A stretch of DNA of 64,000 nucleotides from Triops longicaudatus (taxonomy: Eukaryota; Arthropoda; Branchiopoda; Notostraca; Triopsidae), in contig JAGQDJ010000052.1 of NCBI GenBank assembly GCA_022885665.1, forward strand, positions 186,001 to 250,000. Direction: 5' to 3'. Under the pieces are notes generated by a model. That model did not search any database. It worked only from the letters and a program-made list of their open reading frames with translations, and had not been told where the DNA came from. Shown here in pieces: positions 34,807 to 46,292 of the stretch. The translations under genes were made by a program, and so were the position numbers. Every line of letters starts with the position of its first letter. Position 1 is the stretch's first letter.

Positions 34807-36375
34807 ATGGTGTGGAACGGGACCATCCTGAAGCTGGTGCTAAGCGAATGTAAATTATTTGCCTCTGCAAGGAAATCCGTACTGCGAGCTCCCGCACGTT
34901 CGTATTACTTTCGCAAAGGAGATTGGAACTTGCGCCTAAAAGACTTGAGCAGAATTATGAATACGGATTTACTCTCTCCCCCAGCCCAAGTTTCGGGTAT
35001 GACGGAGTTACAACGTGATGCATTTCGCAAACAAGTTGAGATCCCTTACGTTAGGGTACCCGAGTCGGTCGATATCAACCGGGCGATGAAAGTTCTCCGG
35101 AAATATATTCTCAAGCTTGAAAAGCTGAAGCCTATTAGCGACTGGGTGGAGGAAGCCGGTCCTGAAGAAAGCACCATAAAATACAAACATGTCTATTTAA
35201 ATCCTCTCTTGGTAAAATCCTTGTCAGCGTTACCCGAAGCCGATCGGCAATTCATAACCGACATGGATCCGACACTGGAGACCCGACACGAACTTCATTT
35301 AAAACCTGTCACCTTAACATACGACAACTGGAAAGCCGAAGAAATTTTAAAGGCCGTCTTGCCGTCAGACAAAGAAGGCTGTACGGGTTTTTCGCGCGTG
35401 GGACACATTATTCATTTAAATCTCCGCGATCACCTCGTGCCCTACCGGCAGCTCATTGGACAAGTTTTCGTCGATAAGGTCAAAGACGTCCGGCTGGTTG
35501 TCAACAAGGCCAACACCATTGACTCGACGTTCCGTCATTTTAGTATGGACGTTTTGGCAGGCCAGAAGGACGACACGGTCGCGGAAGTCAAAGAAAACGG
35601 TTGCCATTTCCGGTTCGATTTCGCACGCGTCTATTGGAACCCACGGCTCTCCACGGAGCACGAGCGTATCGTTAAGAAATTGAGCGCGCCTCAAGTGCTT
35701 TACGATGTTTGTGCCGGGATCGGCCCGTTCACCGTTCCTGCCGCGAAACTCGGCCGGTGCCAAGTCCTGGCCAACGATTTGAATCCTGATGCCGTCGTTT
35801 GGCTCCGGGAAAACGTGAAGCGCAACAAAGTTGACTCCCGTGTTCAGGTTTTCAATAAAGATGGACGCAGCTTCGTCCGGGAGGACGTACGCAACCATTT
35901 GGTCAGCCTGACTCCTTCGCCACAGGACGTTGTTTGTCACGTCACTATGAATTTGCCCGCCTTGGCCGTCACTTTCCTCGACGCCTTTGTAGGACTCTTG
36001 GCCGACGTGGAGCCCAACAAAGTGTCATCCACGCCATCGATTCAAGTCCACGTGTACGCCTTTTGCCCACCCAAAGAAAATGGAATGCCCGTTCTCCGAC
36101 AAGCGGAATCCATTTTGGGCTGCAGCTTGGAAAAACATGTTCTTGATTTACATAACGTTCGCGACGTCGCGCCTAACAAGGAAATGTGGTGTCTTTCTTT
36201 CACCATGCCTCTTCCAGTGCTTAGAGGTGAAACAAATAGTGAGATCTCCCAGCCTGTAAATTCCACCTGTACTAGTAGCCATGCCTCAGACCCGGTAGTA
36301 CTGGACGCCAATGATAAGGCGGATTCCAGCGAGCAACCTCCCTGTAAAAGAATGCACCTAGAAGAAAATAAATAA
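34807..36375 (+). CDS. TRMT5: TRMT5, tRNA (guanine-N1)-methyltransferase for G37
   Basis: Trm5 transfers methyl from SAM to N1 of G37 next to the anticodon, which prevents +1 frameshifting; animal TRMT5 acts in mitochondria and nucleus/cytosol. The coding region is one uninterrupted 522-residue frame, unlike every neighbour of comparable size. The N-terminus (Arg/Ala/Ser-rich, no acidic residue until Glu14) resembles a mitochondrial presequence. The N-terminal D1/D2 region carries GFSRVGHIIHLNLRDHLVPY and QVFVDKVKDVRLVVNK. The SAM fold has VLYDVCAGIGPFTVPAAKLG (motif I, about 297-316) and ANDLNPDAVVWLRENVKRN. The catalytic-region motif MNLPALAVTFLDAF starts at residue 381 and HVYAFC follows. 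The last 55 residues are a Ser/Asp-rich, apparently disordered tail. An in-frame AATAAA overlaps the stop codon. The start is the first ATG after a likely 5' UTR acceptor. Confidence 0.97.
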   Translation: MVWNGTILKLVLSECKLFASARKSVLRAPARSYYFRKGDWNLRLKDLSRIMNTDLLSPPAQVSGMTELQRDAFRKQVEIPYVRVPESVDINRAMKVLRKYILKLEKLKPISDWVEEAGPEESTIKYKHVYLNPLLVKSLSALPEADRQFITDMDPTLETRHELHLKPVTLTYDNWKAEEILKAVLPSDKEGCTGFSRVGHIIHLNLRDHLVPYRQLIGQVFVDKVKDVRLVVNKANTIDSTFRHFSMDVLAGQKDDTVAEVKENGCHFRFDFARVYWNPRLSTEHERIVKKLSAPQVLYDVCAGIGPFTVPAAKLGRCQVLANDLNPDAVVWLRENVKRNKVDSRVQVFNKDGRSFVREDVRNHLVSLTPSPQDVVCHVTMNLPALAVTFLDAFVGLLADVEPNKVSSTPSIQVHVYAFCPPKENGMPVLRQAESILGCSLEKHVLDLHNVRDVAPNKEMWCLSFTMPLPVLRGETNSEISQPVNSTCTSSHASDPVVLDANDKADSSEQPPCKRMHLEENK

Positions 36376-36376
36376 A
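36367..36376 (+). terminator. Poly(A) signals overlapping the TRMT5 stop
   Basis: Two overlapping AATAAA hexamers span the last codon and TAA stop of TRMT5. Cleavage would normally fall 10-30 bases later, giving a very short 3' UTR. Whether they are used cannot be told from sequence. Confidence 0.4.
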
Positions 36377-37540
36377 AGCCAAGTTTTATGGAGGTGTAAT
36401 ATGGTTAGTGTGCTTTCTCATTTCGGCTATTTTAGGTCCTTTCATGAAAACTCATGTTTCTCCTAGGAGTAAAATGAAATGTCATGGCCTTTCAGCGTTA
36501 GTTCGCTCTTTTTATCACAGGGCTGTTTATGAGGTGATCGTGCTATTTATTAGCGACTTGTAGGGAAAAATTATTTTTACATGATTATCATAGATTTATT
36601 TTCGTCGGCTTATTTTGTAAAATTCTAAAACTACACTAGTTCTGTTGTGAGAAATGTTCGGTTGGACACGAAAGCGGGTAAGTTCCTCACTGAGCATGGG
36701 AAGCTTCTCGTATCACTTTGCAACGAAGTTGGACTTCATTTGAAATTGCCCCGTAAAACAGTTGCGCAATGGAACTTATATTTCCGCCTTTTCGTGGTTA
36801 ACCTGCGTTTACTGTCTAGTCTGGAGTCTGGTCACATAAAAGGTTTGTTGCGGATTGGTAAGTGTGCGTATTATTGTCTAGACGTTTGAAACTTATGGAA
36901 ACTTTGTTGCCTGAGTTAGGGTTGGAATACTGAAATCTATTTCATATTTATACAAAAAAGGGATTAGCTACTCTAACAATCATCCAGTTTCATCTCAAAT
37001 ATATCATCCGTGAAGTTCCTGAATGTTTCAAGGGAACTTCTAGTTCACTTTCCTGGAGTTTAGTTTGGGAATGGACTAACAACCAGTAACTCTACTGAAG
37101 AATAGAAAGTAAATTATCAGTGAAAGGAGATAGAACGAGTAAGACTAAAGCTGCTCGAATTATTCATACAAGTTTTTTGAGTATCTCGTAGGAGATGTCT
37201 GATCCAAACAGAGAAGAAATCCATCCGTAATTTCTGCGTTAAAGATGTACTGTTCTGGATTACTCAACAAAGAATTCACTCTCATCCGAATGATGCTACA
37301 TTAAAAGTAAATAAAGCCTGATTGATGAACAACGAGTTTGGCTTTGAGGTGCAGAGAAAATATCCCTATATTAACTTAGCGACGTGAACGCTATAGAAAC
37401 ATTGTGGTTAACGAACTCTGCAACGTATAATATTTATGATAATCTTTTATTAAAACAAAAGTTAGTCAAAGATACTGAGACATTTCCGCGTTATAATGCA
37501 TCGCATCCGGCGTTTCAGTGAGTCCTAATGAGGCTTTGCT

Positions 37541-37543
<3 letters not shown>

Positions 37544-37582
<39 letters not shown>
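37544..37582. repeat. Homopolymer T tract, 39 bases
   Basis: An uninterrupted run of 39 T on the plus strand, the longest homopolymer in the window. Read on the minus strand it is a poly(A) tail immediately downstream of the gag-like fragment. I could not find a clear target-site duplication. Confidence 0.95.
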
Positions 37583-37584
<2 letters not shown>

Positions 37585-37850
37585 CACACTTTGTTCTTTC
37601 CCTAGTTTTTAATTTTCAGAAGGTTTCTCAGGTCTATCTGGTTCACCGGGAAGACTATGAACTCTCCTGCACGTGTGGCCTTTATCTTTTTCTTTTCTAG
37701 CTTCAGCTCCTCTGTCATTCTGTTCACCTTAAAGGGACTGACTTTTGAAAAGCTTTTACTCCTGTCCGTGAACCTGAAGACTGCCGGGCGCAGATTTTCT
37801 CTCACCTGTTCCTCCTCTTCCGATTCTGTTTCGGTTATCGAAGGTAGTTG
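37544..37850 (-). mobile_element. Fossil of a non-LTR retrotransposon gag (ORF1) with poly(A) tail
   Basis: On the minus strand an open frame (37602-37849) reads an acidic lead-in (ETESEEEEQVRENLRP) and then AVFRFTDRSKSFSKVSPFKV, KIKATRAGEFIVF and QIDLRNLL. This follows the pattern of the pre-zinc-knuckle part of arthropod Jockey/CR1-type gag proteins (a SPF motif, then an R-x-G-x-hydrophobic strand, then NLL). The frame is broken by stops at both ends and no zinc knuckles, endonuclease or reverse transcriptase follow. About 20 bases beyond it lies a pure A run of 39 (plus-strand T, 37544-37582), as expected at the 3' end of a LINE-mobilised insertion. Degraded coding-like sequence continues to about 38160. 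The call is by pattern; a protein search was not possible. Confidence 0.5.
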
Positions 37851-38937
37851 TGCTTATGATTCCCCTCGTTTGCTCCCTGGCTCTATAAGTTTCTTCCTTC
37901 CATCAGCCTGGCTTCTAATACTCTCCACCATCCTGTTCCAACTCGTCTAATTTTGCTCTTTTCGGCTTGGTCTTTCCTTCTCCTGCTCGTGACAATGCTA
38001 AAACTATCACTTCCTTCCCCGTTTTTCGAAACTAAGCTCTGTGCCTATTAAACCTCGAATACCTGATCTTCTTCAACCATGCCGTAAAGGTTCCCTTCCT
38101 CTACCATTCCTTCCCCGTTTTCTTTACCGTCCATTTCCGCAACCACGGATTATTGCGGCAATTAATGATAGATTCTGGAAAGGGTTATAGGTAACAAAGT
38201 GCTGGGAACAAAAACGTTTATCTTAGACCAGAGACATCGATTCCCCTGGCTGGTGTCTCTTTGGATTTGGTGTTCTTCCTAGACATGTCCTATCGGCTGG
38301 GGTTCACGAATCGGAATGACCATTTGAAGCGTTATTTCCCTTGGCGGGAATGGCTGCTATTTTGGCCTACGAGATGGCGCGCAACGACGAAAACTGCAAG
38401 AAAATCACAACTTATTCTTCCAGTCAAAAGTAAACAAAGCTACACGTTGTTGCAATGTTTTAAGGTGGGAAGTTGTTAACTTGACGTTTCAAAGGAACTG
38501 ATAATTAAACTCCTAGCAAGGTAAATTATACAGTTACACTTTACTACTTACGCAGTACTGGCATGACGCTTGCAACCATTACGTTCAACAAAATGCACGT
38601 ACAGTACTATAAAATTGCTCGTATCCTGAGCGTGTGAATGAATTATGGCCGTACTTTGCTAAATTTTCCAAAGAGAACTAAGAAGGTCCGTAATCGCAGA
38701 ACCGTTAATAAAGTTTTTCTTACTGCTCGCTTTTAGGATGTCATAAAGATTACATTACAGCAAACCATTTCTTACTGACATGTTTTTATAACTTCCAGAC
38801 AAGTTTTGCGCAATTAATTTAAGAACGGATAAGCAAACGCTGTGGGGAGAGCATTGCGGTAAAAGCAGACCGTGCATTAAAGTAGAAGTATCCGAAAAGA
38901 GAAAAAAGCTGTTGAGTTCTCCCGAATTAGCACGAAC

Positions 38938-39362
38938 ATGGGCAAACAGAACGGCAAATCTCAGAACCCGAAAAAGGCTGCAATCTTTAAAGTCGCGACA
39001 GGCGTAGCGTCGACTGCGAAAGGCAAAGCGCAAGCTGTCCAAATCAAGCTCAAGAAAGTACTATCTTTGTCGTCTTCTCTTTCAAATATTACGACTTGAA
39101 ATCGGCTTATGTTCATGGTCTTCTCTTTTTATTTTTCATTTTTCCCCCCGAGCAGTTGAACCTGAAGAAAAAAGCTAAACCAATCAGCCGCGATCAAGTA
39201 GAAGCCTTAGATCAGCGATTAGGAGAAGTCAGGGATCAGTTGAGCAGCAAACAATCCTCGGCGAAGATAAAAACAGGAGACAAAGGCAAGATTGTTCCCC
39301 ATCCTGCGCCTGCCTCGCCGATAAATATAGACCAGACGTTAGAAGACATAAGTAAATTGTAA
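38938..39362 (+). CDS. RBIS: RBIS/C8orf59-like small basic ribosome biogenesis factor
   Basis: Exons 38938-39057 and 39156-39362 give 108 residues with a phase 0 junction. The protein is Lys-rich: MGKQNGKSQNPKKAAIFKVA leads, then KGKAQAVQIKLKK, LNLKKKAKPISRDQVEALDQ, and an acidic end INIDQTLEDISKL. Human RBIS (C8orf59) has the same order: a basic start with a VFHIA motif, KAKNKAKPV, a helical middle beginning INIMN and a PVNVDEATRLMALL end. Human RBIS is a nucleolar factor for the 60S subunit; that role is inferred here by similarity. Length (108 against 100) fits. The similarity is short and low-complexity, so the symbol is provisional. Confidence 0.7.
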
Positions 39363-40276
39363 GGTTTCGCAATACAGAAAGCTCCAATACATCAACAATG
39401 TTGCCTTTTCTATTATAGATTTTGAAATTTATTACCGTGAGAACGGTAGGAATTTTTTAAGTTTACCAATTGAGGCGTAGGATATTTTTGAGCATTTTTG
39501 CGACCATTTTAGTGATAATTTCGTGTATCGTTTTAAATTGTGAGCCTCAAAAAACTTTGAATTCCGATTTCACCTTCAAAACCGCTATCGCCTTTTTCCC
39601 TAATTGTAAGACTAAGACACTACTCAGTATGTATTTTTTTATTTTTGTTTCTCAAATATTCTTCATGTTGCCAAGCCAAAACTTTTTATTCCTTGTAGTT
39701 CAACTTCAGCATGGGGATTAAAGTTTGGCTCTCAACTCTGACGTGAAGTTTCTTATTGGTTGTATAAAATGGGTCGAGAAACTCTAGGCTATCGTCTTCC
39801 TTACGACAGCTAGCTTGATTGATAAGTAATTCGCATGACTTCAAACTCCCAACACTGTTTCTACTCCACCTCTAAAACTTAAAGGGGTCTTATGGTCTTC
39901 ATTCCCCTGCTGTGCCCCCCTTTGCCCCCTCCCCGTAGCTGCCACTCATACAGGGTGCTCTGTGCTGCCAGTACATGTATGATATGGTCCGTTGATAAAA
40001 ACTTTGCTTCATATCTACCATAAACTCCAGCAACGCAAGGGAAAACGACTCGAAACTTTGTCATTTACCTTCTCTGTTCGGTATCGTTTGTCAGCAAACA
40101 ATAATGAAAAAACCCATTGTTGCTCGCGATAGAATTGTTTGCATCTTGAGGTCAAAGAACTCAAAAGACGTCCATGGTGATGTTTTAAGATATTGGACTT
40201 CGGTTAAGTTGACATTTGAGCTACGGCAGTCTATGTAGCAGCATTTATCGATGTGTGTTGTGTTTCAGGTGGAAAA
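39363..40276. other. Spacer before the hexosaminidase gene
   Basis: 914 bases with no supported exon. A splice acceptor (TGTGTTTCAG, ending 40269) sits eight bases before the hexosaminidase ATG, so an untranslated first exon of that gene must lie upstream, possibly in this stretch; I could not place it. Confidence 0.5.
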
Positions 40277-43200
40277 ATGAGGCTGAAACTGGTAGTTGTG
40301 CTGTGTTTGGCGTCGCTCGTAAGCGCGCGTCAGCCTATCTATGAGGAAGAAATTGGTGAGCGCTTGGGACGATTCCCATTTGATTTGCCGAAAGGCGCCG
40401 GTCCATGGGTCCGTCCCACTGTAGGTCAAGTATGGCCCCAACCTCAACAGCAAGTCTCGAGCTCCAAGTTCATGGTTATCCGTCCGTCGGCTTTCCAATT
40501 CCAAGTAAGGGTCTCCAGCGTCCGAACTTTTTTGTGTTTTTATCCCGAGAGCTTTATGCAATCCACTAACTTGAATACGTGGCCAACAGACTGTAGGAAA
40601 AACTTGCGATATTTTGGAAGCGGCTTTAAAGCGCTATTACGGCATCATCTTCGGGGCGCAGAGCGTCGATATGCGGAAACCCGTAAAGAAGCACAAAGCT
40701 TGGAAATCGACTGAAGAATTCCGGGGTTATTTGGATGTCTTGCAAGTAAATTTGCTCCACAACTGCGAGTCGTGGCCTGCTCTCTATATGGATGAGCATT
40801 GTAAGGCATTTTCTTTCAGTTTTCTGTAAAAAAAAAAATGGGATAAGAAACCGAACGAATGTACAAAGCTAGGAAAGCGGACTTGAAAAACTTGGAAAAA
40901 ATAATCCACGGAAATTTGTCTCCCGGGTGCCATTTTTAGATGAAATTAAGATCGATAGCGAAGATCGGCCCTTGGAAGGGATGCTTGTAAGTCAAAGCAT
41001 ATGGGGTATTCTCCGTGGCTTGGAATCCTTTAGTCAGCTCGTCTATGCCTCACCAACAGGAATCGCAGTAATGTCTTTTCTTTGACTTTTGCCTTGCACA
41101 ATTTACATTTGCATAAAGCCTGTTGAGCTGAAACTGTTCCCAATATTTCGAATCTTTTTGTTTGGGGGTTTTAGTACCAAGTCAACTCGACGTTGCTCAC
41201 TGATTGGCCACGCTTTTCGCATCGTGGTTTGTTGCTCGACACTTCGCGTCATTTCCTGTCCATGAAAGCCATCAAGGAGTCTTTGGATTTGATGGCCCAA
41301 AATAAACTCAACATTTTTCATTGGCACATTGTTGATGACCCGTCCTTCCCGTACGAAAGTGCCCGTTTTCCTGCCATGAGGTACGTTATACTTACTAGGC
41401 ACTCTGCGTCCCATGAAATTTACAGAGTGCGTCATTGCTAAAACATGTCCGGGCCAAAAGTGTCCACTTTTAACGTGCAATTGCAATGCCTTATTAGCAC
41501 TTTGGGCGCGTATAATCGTTACACCCATGTCTACACACAAGAAGATATTCGCGAGATAATTGAGTACGCCCGTATCCGCGGCATTCGCGTCATGGCCGAG
41601 TTTGACACCCCGGGTAAGTTCACCATAATAAATGGAATGTCCGAAACGTGACACCCCTTCTTATTTTCTGGTCACAAGCTCCATACTTGAGCGCTAATTG
41701 CGTGTGAAAGGCTGAATGTGTTAAAATGTAAGGGGATTCTGTTGAGATAAGGAGATTGTGCACCGCTTATAACTTGTAACAATGAAAGGAATGTGATCGT
41801 AGTGCATTGTTTAATGGTTTATTGTTTGTTATCAGGACATACACAATCGTGGGGCTTAGGCATTCCTGGACTTTTGACATCCTGTTACGGTAAAGATGGA
41901 AACCCAGATGGAACTTTCGGACCCATCGATCCTCTCCGAAACTCCACTTACACTTTTTTGCGCCAATTTTTCACGGAAGTTGTCGATACCTTCCCTGAGC
42001 TCTACGTGCATCTGGGAGGCGACGAAGTCGATTTTACTTGCTGGTAAAATACAAATAAATGAAACCAATTTTTTTTCTCTCTGTATACTCTTCACTCCCC
42101 TTTTAGTGTCGTGTATGTGTGTTTCTGTCTCTTCGTACTATTTTTTCTCTTCTTCTTAGCTAAACTTGGTACAATCCGCTACTCCAAGGGACAAACGTAA
42201 CATTTCTGAGAAAGAAAACAAAAGGAAACAAAAAAGTCACAGGAAAAGCCAGTCATAGCGTTGACTTGTATTTCTTACAAATTTCGTTCTTTTTGTCCCT
42301 TTCGGGTATCATTTTAAAACCTTTCCGTTTCCTTAAGGAAAACAAATGATGGTTTTTTACTCGTTTGATCTTTTTTATAAATTGAGAAAGCGTTCCTGCC
42401 TGCCGTGCTGGAAAACCGTTACGTTTATTCTATTTCTTCTTGTGGAGATAACCATTTGGTTAGTAAAACTCATTTGTGTTCCATATTCTCTATATTCTCT
42501 TCTAGCCTTCAACTTTTTTTTATTGATTTTTTTTTAATTTTTCGTGTTTCACTTCAAGAAAGTAGAAAATATGTGATGAAATTAGAAAATGTGCAATATT
42601 CGATTTTTAATGCTAAATTTTGCGTAACGTTGTAGGGCAAGCAACCCCACTTTTCAAGAATTTATGGCCGACGAAGGTTTCGGCGAAGATTATTCCCGGC
42701 TGGAGCAATTATATATGCAGAAGTTGCTGGATATCATGGGCACGTTGAACACCTCCTACGTGGTCTGGCAAGAAGTGATCGATAACAATGTCACGCTCAA
42801 GTCCGACACAGTGGTTCATGTCTGGAAGGGTGCTTTCGAGAAAGAATTAGAACGCGTAAGTTTTCAGCTTGGCTCAACTTTATTCAAAGTAATCTAGATA
42901 CTGCCGAGCAAAAAGGAGATTATGAAAACGGCTGTGATCTGCGTTCGTTAAGTCGTCACTCCCTTGTCAGGCCTTTTCAGAAGCGGTAAATCCGGAAGAA
43001 CTGGGACACACATCTCCTTAGCAAAATTGCATCGTTAAGGCTTGAGAAAACTGTTCAGCAAACGAAGTGTTAAATTACAAGCTAAAGCCCTGGAGCTAAG
43101 CTTTGCATTATTCATCGCTTAAATAGGCCTAAACTTTAAATGCTAGCGACGATAGGAATGAAGTTCCAGTACTAATCGCTTCTGGTACTGCAGAATCATA

Positions 43201-46200
43201 TATCTCAATGCCGTGTCCAATCATGGCCGGTCAGTTAGTTTTTATCTCAGACTTTCTTTTATTGCCCGAAAAATGGCTCCGTTTTTTATGTGATGGAAAC
43301 ATTGAAAAAGACGGTCAGAGTTTGCACAATAATTTCTTGGAATGCAGCGTGCCAGAAATCCAGCCGTGCGAAAGTTTTGATATGTTTTCAGAGCGACATT
43401 TTTTCAAAGAAAAGCCCTTATTGAAGTTTTTATGCTTCTTCGTCCCTTTTTTTAATCTTTCTTATTTTTTCCGTCTTAGATTAAAAGCCCAGGACAGAAA
43501 TGTGTGGTAATTTTCTTAGGAAAGAATGGAAAAATGCATGTCTAGTTGCGACGCAGTCCGATTTTCTCATTAAATTCTTCATTTTTTTCTCTTCCTGTGA
43601 GGAAAACTGCATAAAACAAGTCTGTTTTGTCGTTTCACCAGTTTCTAATTCAGAGTGGTTAGAAAAGAGATAAAAGTCTTCAGTAAATTGTAGCATCACT
43701 CGCGTCCCCGTCGTCACAGAGCGGAAAAACGCTATTTTTTATTCCATGCCCGCTCGCTGGGCGCAGTTCCGCACGAGTTTTTTTTTGCATTCCGTCAAAT
43801 ATGGCCGCCATATGTTGTCTGTCTTATTTCTGCACTGCACTTTAACAAAAGTGGTCCATTTCAGCATCTCGCATTGTTCTGCTGAGCAAACATGCGACAC
43901 GAGCACACACAAGATTTTTTTTTTTTTAATTTTCGGGAGCTGCAACTTTTGACTCCATTGGCCTAACGAAGCTTTTTTAAGTAGGAATTCTAGATACAAA
44001 CTACCTTCGGCTCGTTACAGGAAAGTCCTTGCATGCATAATTGATTTCTATGTTATGCTACACACCTAACCTGCGCCTTGCACATTAACCTTTAACAAAA
44101 ATCGTGCACATTCCAAGACAGTAATGTCGCCATGGTCTGTACAGCCTTCTGTAGCTTGACAGTATAGAGCACAGATTTTTTTTTTCTTGGACGAAGAAAC
44201 ACTTTCCGTTTTCTAGGATGCTCGGTTGAACTATTTCGCGTCAGCCTGCCCAGGCTTGTCTCGTCAGTCGACGCTGACACCGTCTGCATGTAAAATATCC
44301 GCCGACCGTGTAAAATCTGTCCCGGAATGTCTTAGCGCATAACGTCATAAGCTCCCTTTCTGCTAGCGTCATTCAAAAGTTAAAGACAACAAGGGCGCGA
44401 CGTATAGCATTGTATACAGTAGATCCGTATCGCATTTAACGGATAGCTCCCGAGTTCTTCGTAATCTCGAACGTCTATTAAGGGAGTACACGGCTGAAAT
44501 AGACGTCGCTTGTATGGAAGTTATTACTAAGTACACATTTCTAGTTAACATTTCTCCATTAGCCCTCCAAGACTGTAGCACACTCAAAACTCGCTGGAAC
44601 AAAGCCTATAACAACGAAAGTTCGATCATTACTGAACGATAGGACACGGCTAAACAAATCTATTAGATCAAAGAAAGCGTCCGGTATATACGCATATATT
44701 TCGGTGTTACTTAATCGACGTCTGACGCCGTTAGCCTTTTAGATGTGCTATTTTTGTATTTCTTACAAAGAGAAATTTGCTTTAAAAGTTGTTGCTGCAA
44801 CACAATGAACTAGTTGAAGTAAAGCTGTAAGCTTATAAAGTCATAAAGTTGTACAGTCTTTAGGTAAGTTGCAAGCAAATGAGTTATATTTCAAAACGAG
44901 AAATTGACATATTTGTTCCTTTCAATTATTTAAGAAGTAGAAGAAAAATACTGTAGCTTGTATTTCTCGCATTGGTGTTCTCAGTACAAAGGTCATTAAT
45001 TCACAAAGTGATGCACAGTAAATAGTCGCTATAGCGAACATCCGGAGGAAAAAAGCACTAGTCAGCATATTGAAAGCTCATTCTATCAGAAGCCTGCCGG
45101 GAACAGTTACGTAATTAGGAACCTTTTGAGTCTTCCATGATAACCAACAATTTGTTATAAAAGAGTCGTAGTAGCGAGATTCTCCTGTATTGCGTAACTA
45201 CATCTGATATTCGATAAAGTTCCTTTCGTTTTTAAAAAGAAACTTATTATTGCATTACCTTATTAAGAAATTTATCCTAGCAAGAAGTAAGAAGATTTAT
45301 CCAAGGGAACATATACTTTTATTATTACGCGTAACCTAAGTCTTGAGTATAAATAAGTTAAATTTTACCTTCCCCAGAGGCTCGTTATAACGAGATTACA
45401 TTATAATGGCCGCTATTGAATATAAAGGCAATACAAGAAACCTTCAGTTAAGGACTATTATTCGGCGAGTCTTGAATTTCACGGATTGTTCCTACGCGTG
45501 TCCGTTATATAAATTATACTTACTGTCTGAAATCTTACACCATGGTTTAGTTATGAAAGTTCGCTATAAAAGCAGTTATTATCGGAAGTTCGTTATGAAA
45601 GGGTTCATATTAAAGAGGTTCGTGTATTTTTAAATGCATTTTAGTGTTAAGGTGTTGCTTTCTACCAATCCTGTCCGTGAAAAGTGGGTACACGCGAATC
45701 TTGAATTTGCAATTACTGCGTACTATGATCAGAACTCACAAGTCACAAAGTTCCTGTTGCAAGTAGGTACAAAACAAGTGGGATAAATCGCGTGTGTTAA
45801 ACAAGCTTGACTTGTGTTGCACCTGTGTAGCACACGAAAGACCTTTTGAACTAATGTGTTAACCTTTCGGACTTGACACAGTGATACATTAAACAATGAA
45901 AACATTTCATCTTGTATTGGGTACAGGTAACGGCATTGGGCTACCGAGCCTTGTTGTCTTCTCCCTGGTACCTCAATTACATCAATTATGGCTTGGATTG
46001 GATGGACTTCTATGAAGTGGAGCCTCTTGACTTCGAAGGCAGCGATGAGCAGAAAGCATTGGTAATCGGTGGGGAAGCATGCATGTGGGGTGAGTACGTA
46101 GATTCGGTGAACTTGATTCCTCGTACTTGGCCTCGAACGTGCGTCGTTGCTGAGCGTCTTTGGTCCAGTGCCTCCGTCAACAATTCCCGCGAAGCGGCTC

Positions 46201-46292
46201 CGCGCCTTGAAGAGCAGCGTTGCCGTTTATTACGTCGTGGCTACCGCGTGGAGCCGTCGAATGGCGTGGGCTATTGCGACTACGAAGGCTGA
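40277..46292 (+). CDS. Beta-N-acetylhexosaminidase, glycoside hydrolase family 20
   Basis: Cleaves terminal beta-GlcNAc/GalNAc from glycans, glycolipids or chitin oligomers, in lysosomes or outside the cell. Exons: 40277-40504, 40590-40800, 40940-41067, 41175-41380, 41498-41613, 41836-42043, 42636-42855, 45927-46292, for 560 residues with all phases matching. MRLKLVVVLCLASLVSARQP is a signal peptide. The GH20 N-terminal domain (RPLEGMLVSQSIWGILRGLE) is followed by the barrel: HRGLLLDTSRHFL, NKLNIFHWHIVDDPSFPYES, RGIRVMAEFDTPGHTQSWG, and YVHLGGDEVDF with the catalytic Asp359-Glu360 pair. Then YVVWQEVIDNNV, LSSPWYLNYINYGLDW, GGEACMWGEYVD and RTCVVAERLWSS. Length and layout resemble lysosomal HEXA/HEXB and not the longer chitinolytic enzymes; I cannot assign alpha or beta. 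The last intron is 3.07 kb and carries repeat fossils. An AATAAA lies 104 bases after the stop. Confidence 0.96.
44415..44460. repeat. pogo/Tigger-like terminal-repeat fossil
   Basis: TACAGTAGATCCGTATCGCA followed by TTTAACGGATAGCTCCCG matches the style of a pogo/Tigger terminus. It lies in the last hexosaminidase intron. No transposase or partner terminus was identified. Confidence 0.35.
45370..45625. repeat. pogo/Tigger-like repeat fossil
   Basis: The segment contains GGCTCGTTATAACGAGATTA, AGTTCGCTATAAAAGCAG and AGTTCGTTATGAAAGGGTTC. These repeated variants of CTCGTTATAACGA are characteristic of Tigger-type termini. Nearby, 45018-45055 has AAATAGTCGCTATAGCGAAC followed by ATCCGGA in the same style. 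It may be a short non-autonomous derivative. Confidence 0.3.

Larger units (their letters stand above)
36376..38937. other. Intergenic between TRMT5 and RBIS-like gene
   Basis: 2.6 kb without a supported host gene. It contains a LINE-type gag fragment on the minus strand and its 39-base poly(A) tail (plus-strand poly(T)), described separately. The 80-codon frame at 36647-36889 resembles no family I know. Confidence 0.5.
42856..45926 (+). other. Large last intron of the hexosaminidase gene
   Basis: 3071 bases between a GTAAGT donor and a GTACAG acceptor, phase 0. No nested gene is recognisable. It contains two stretches of pogo/Tigger-like sequence (44415-44460 and 45370-45620), which may explain its size compared with the 85-592-base introns of the same gene. 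Confidence 0.8.
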
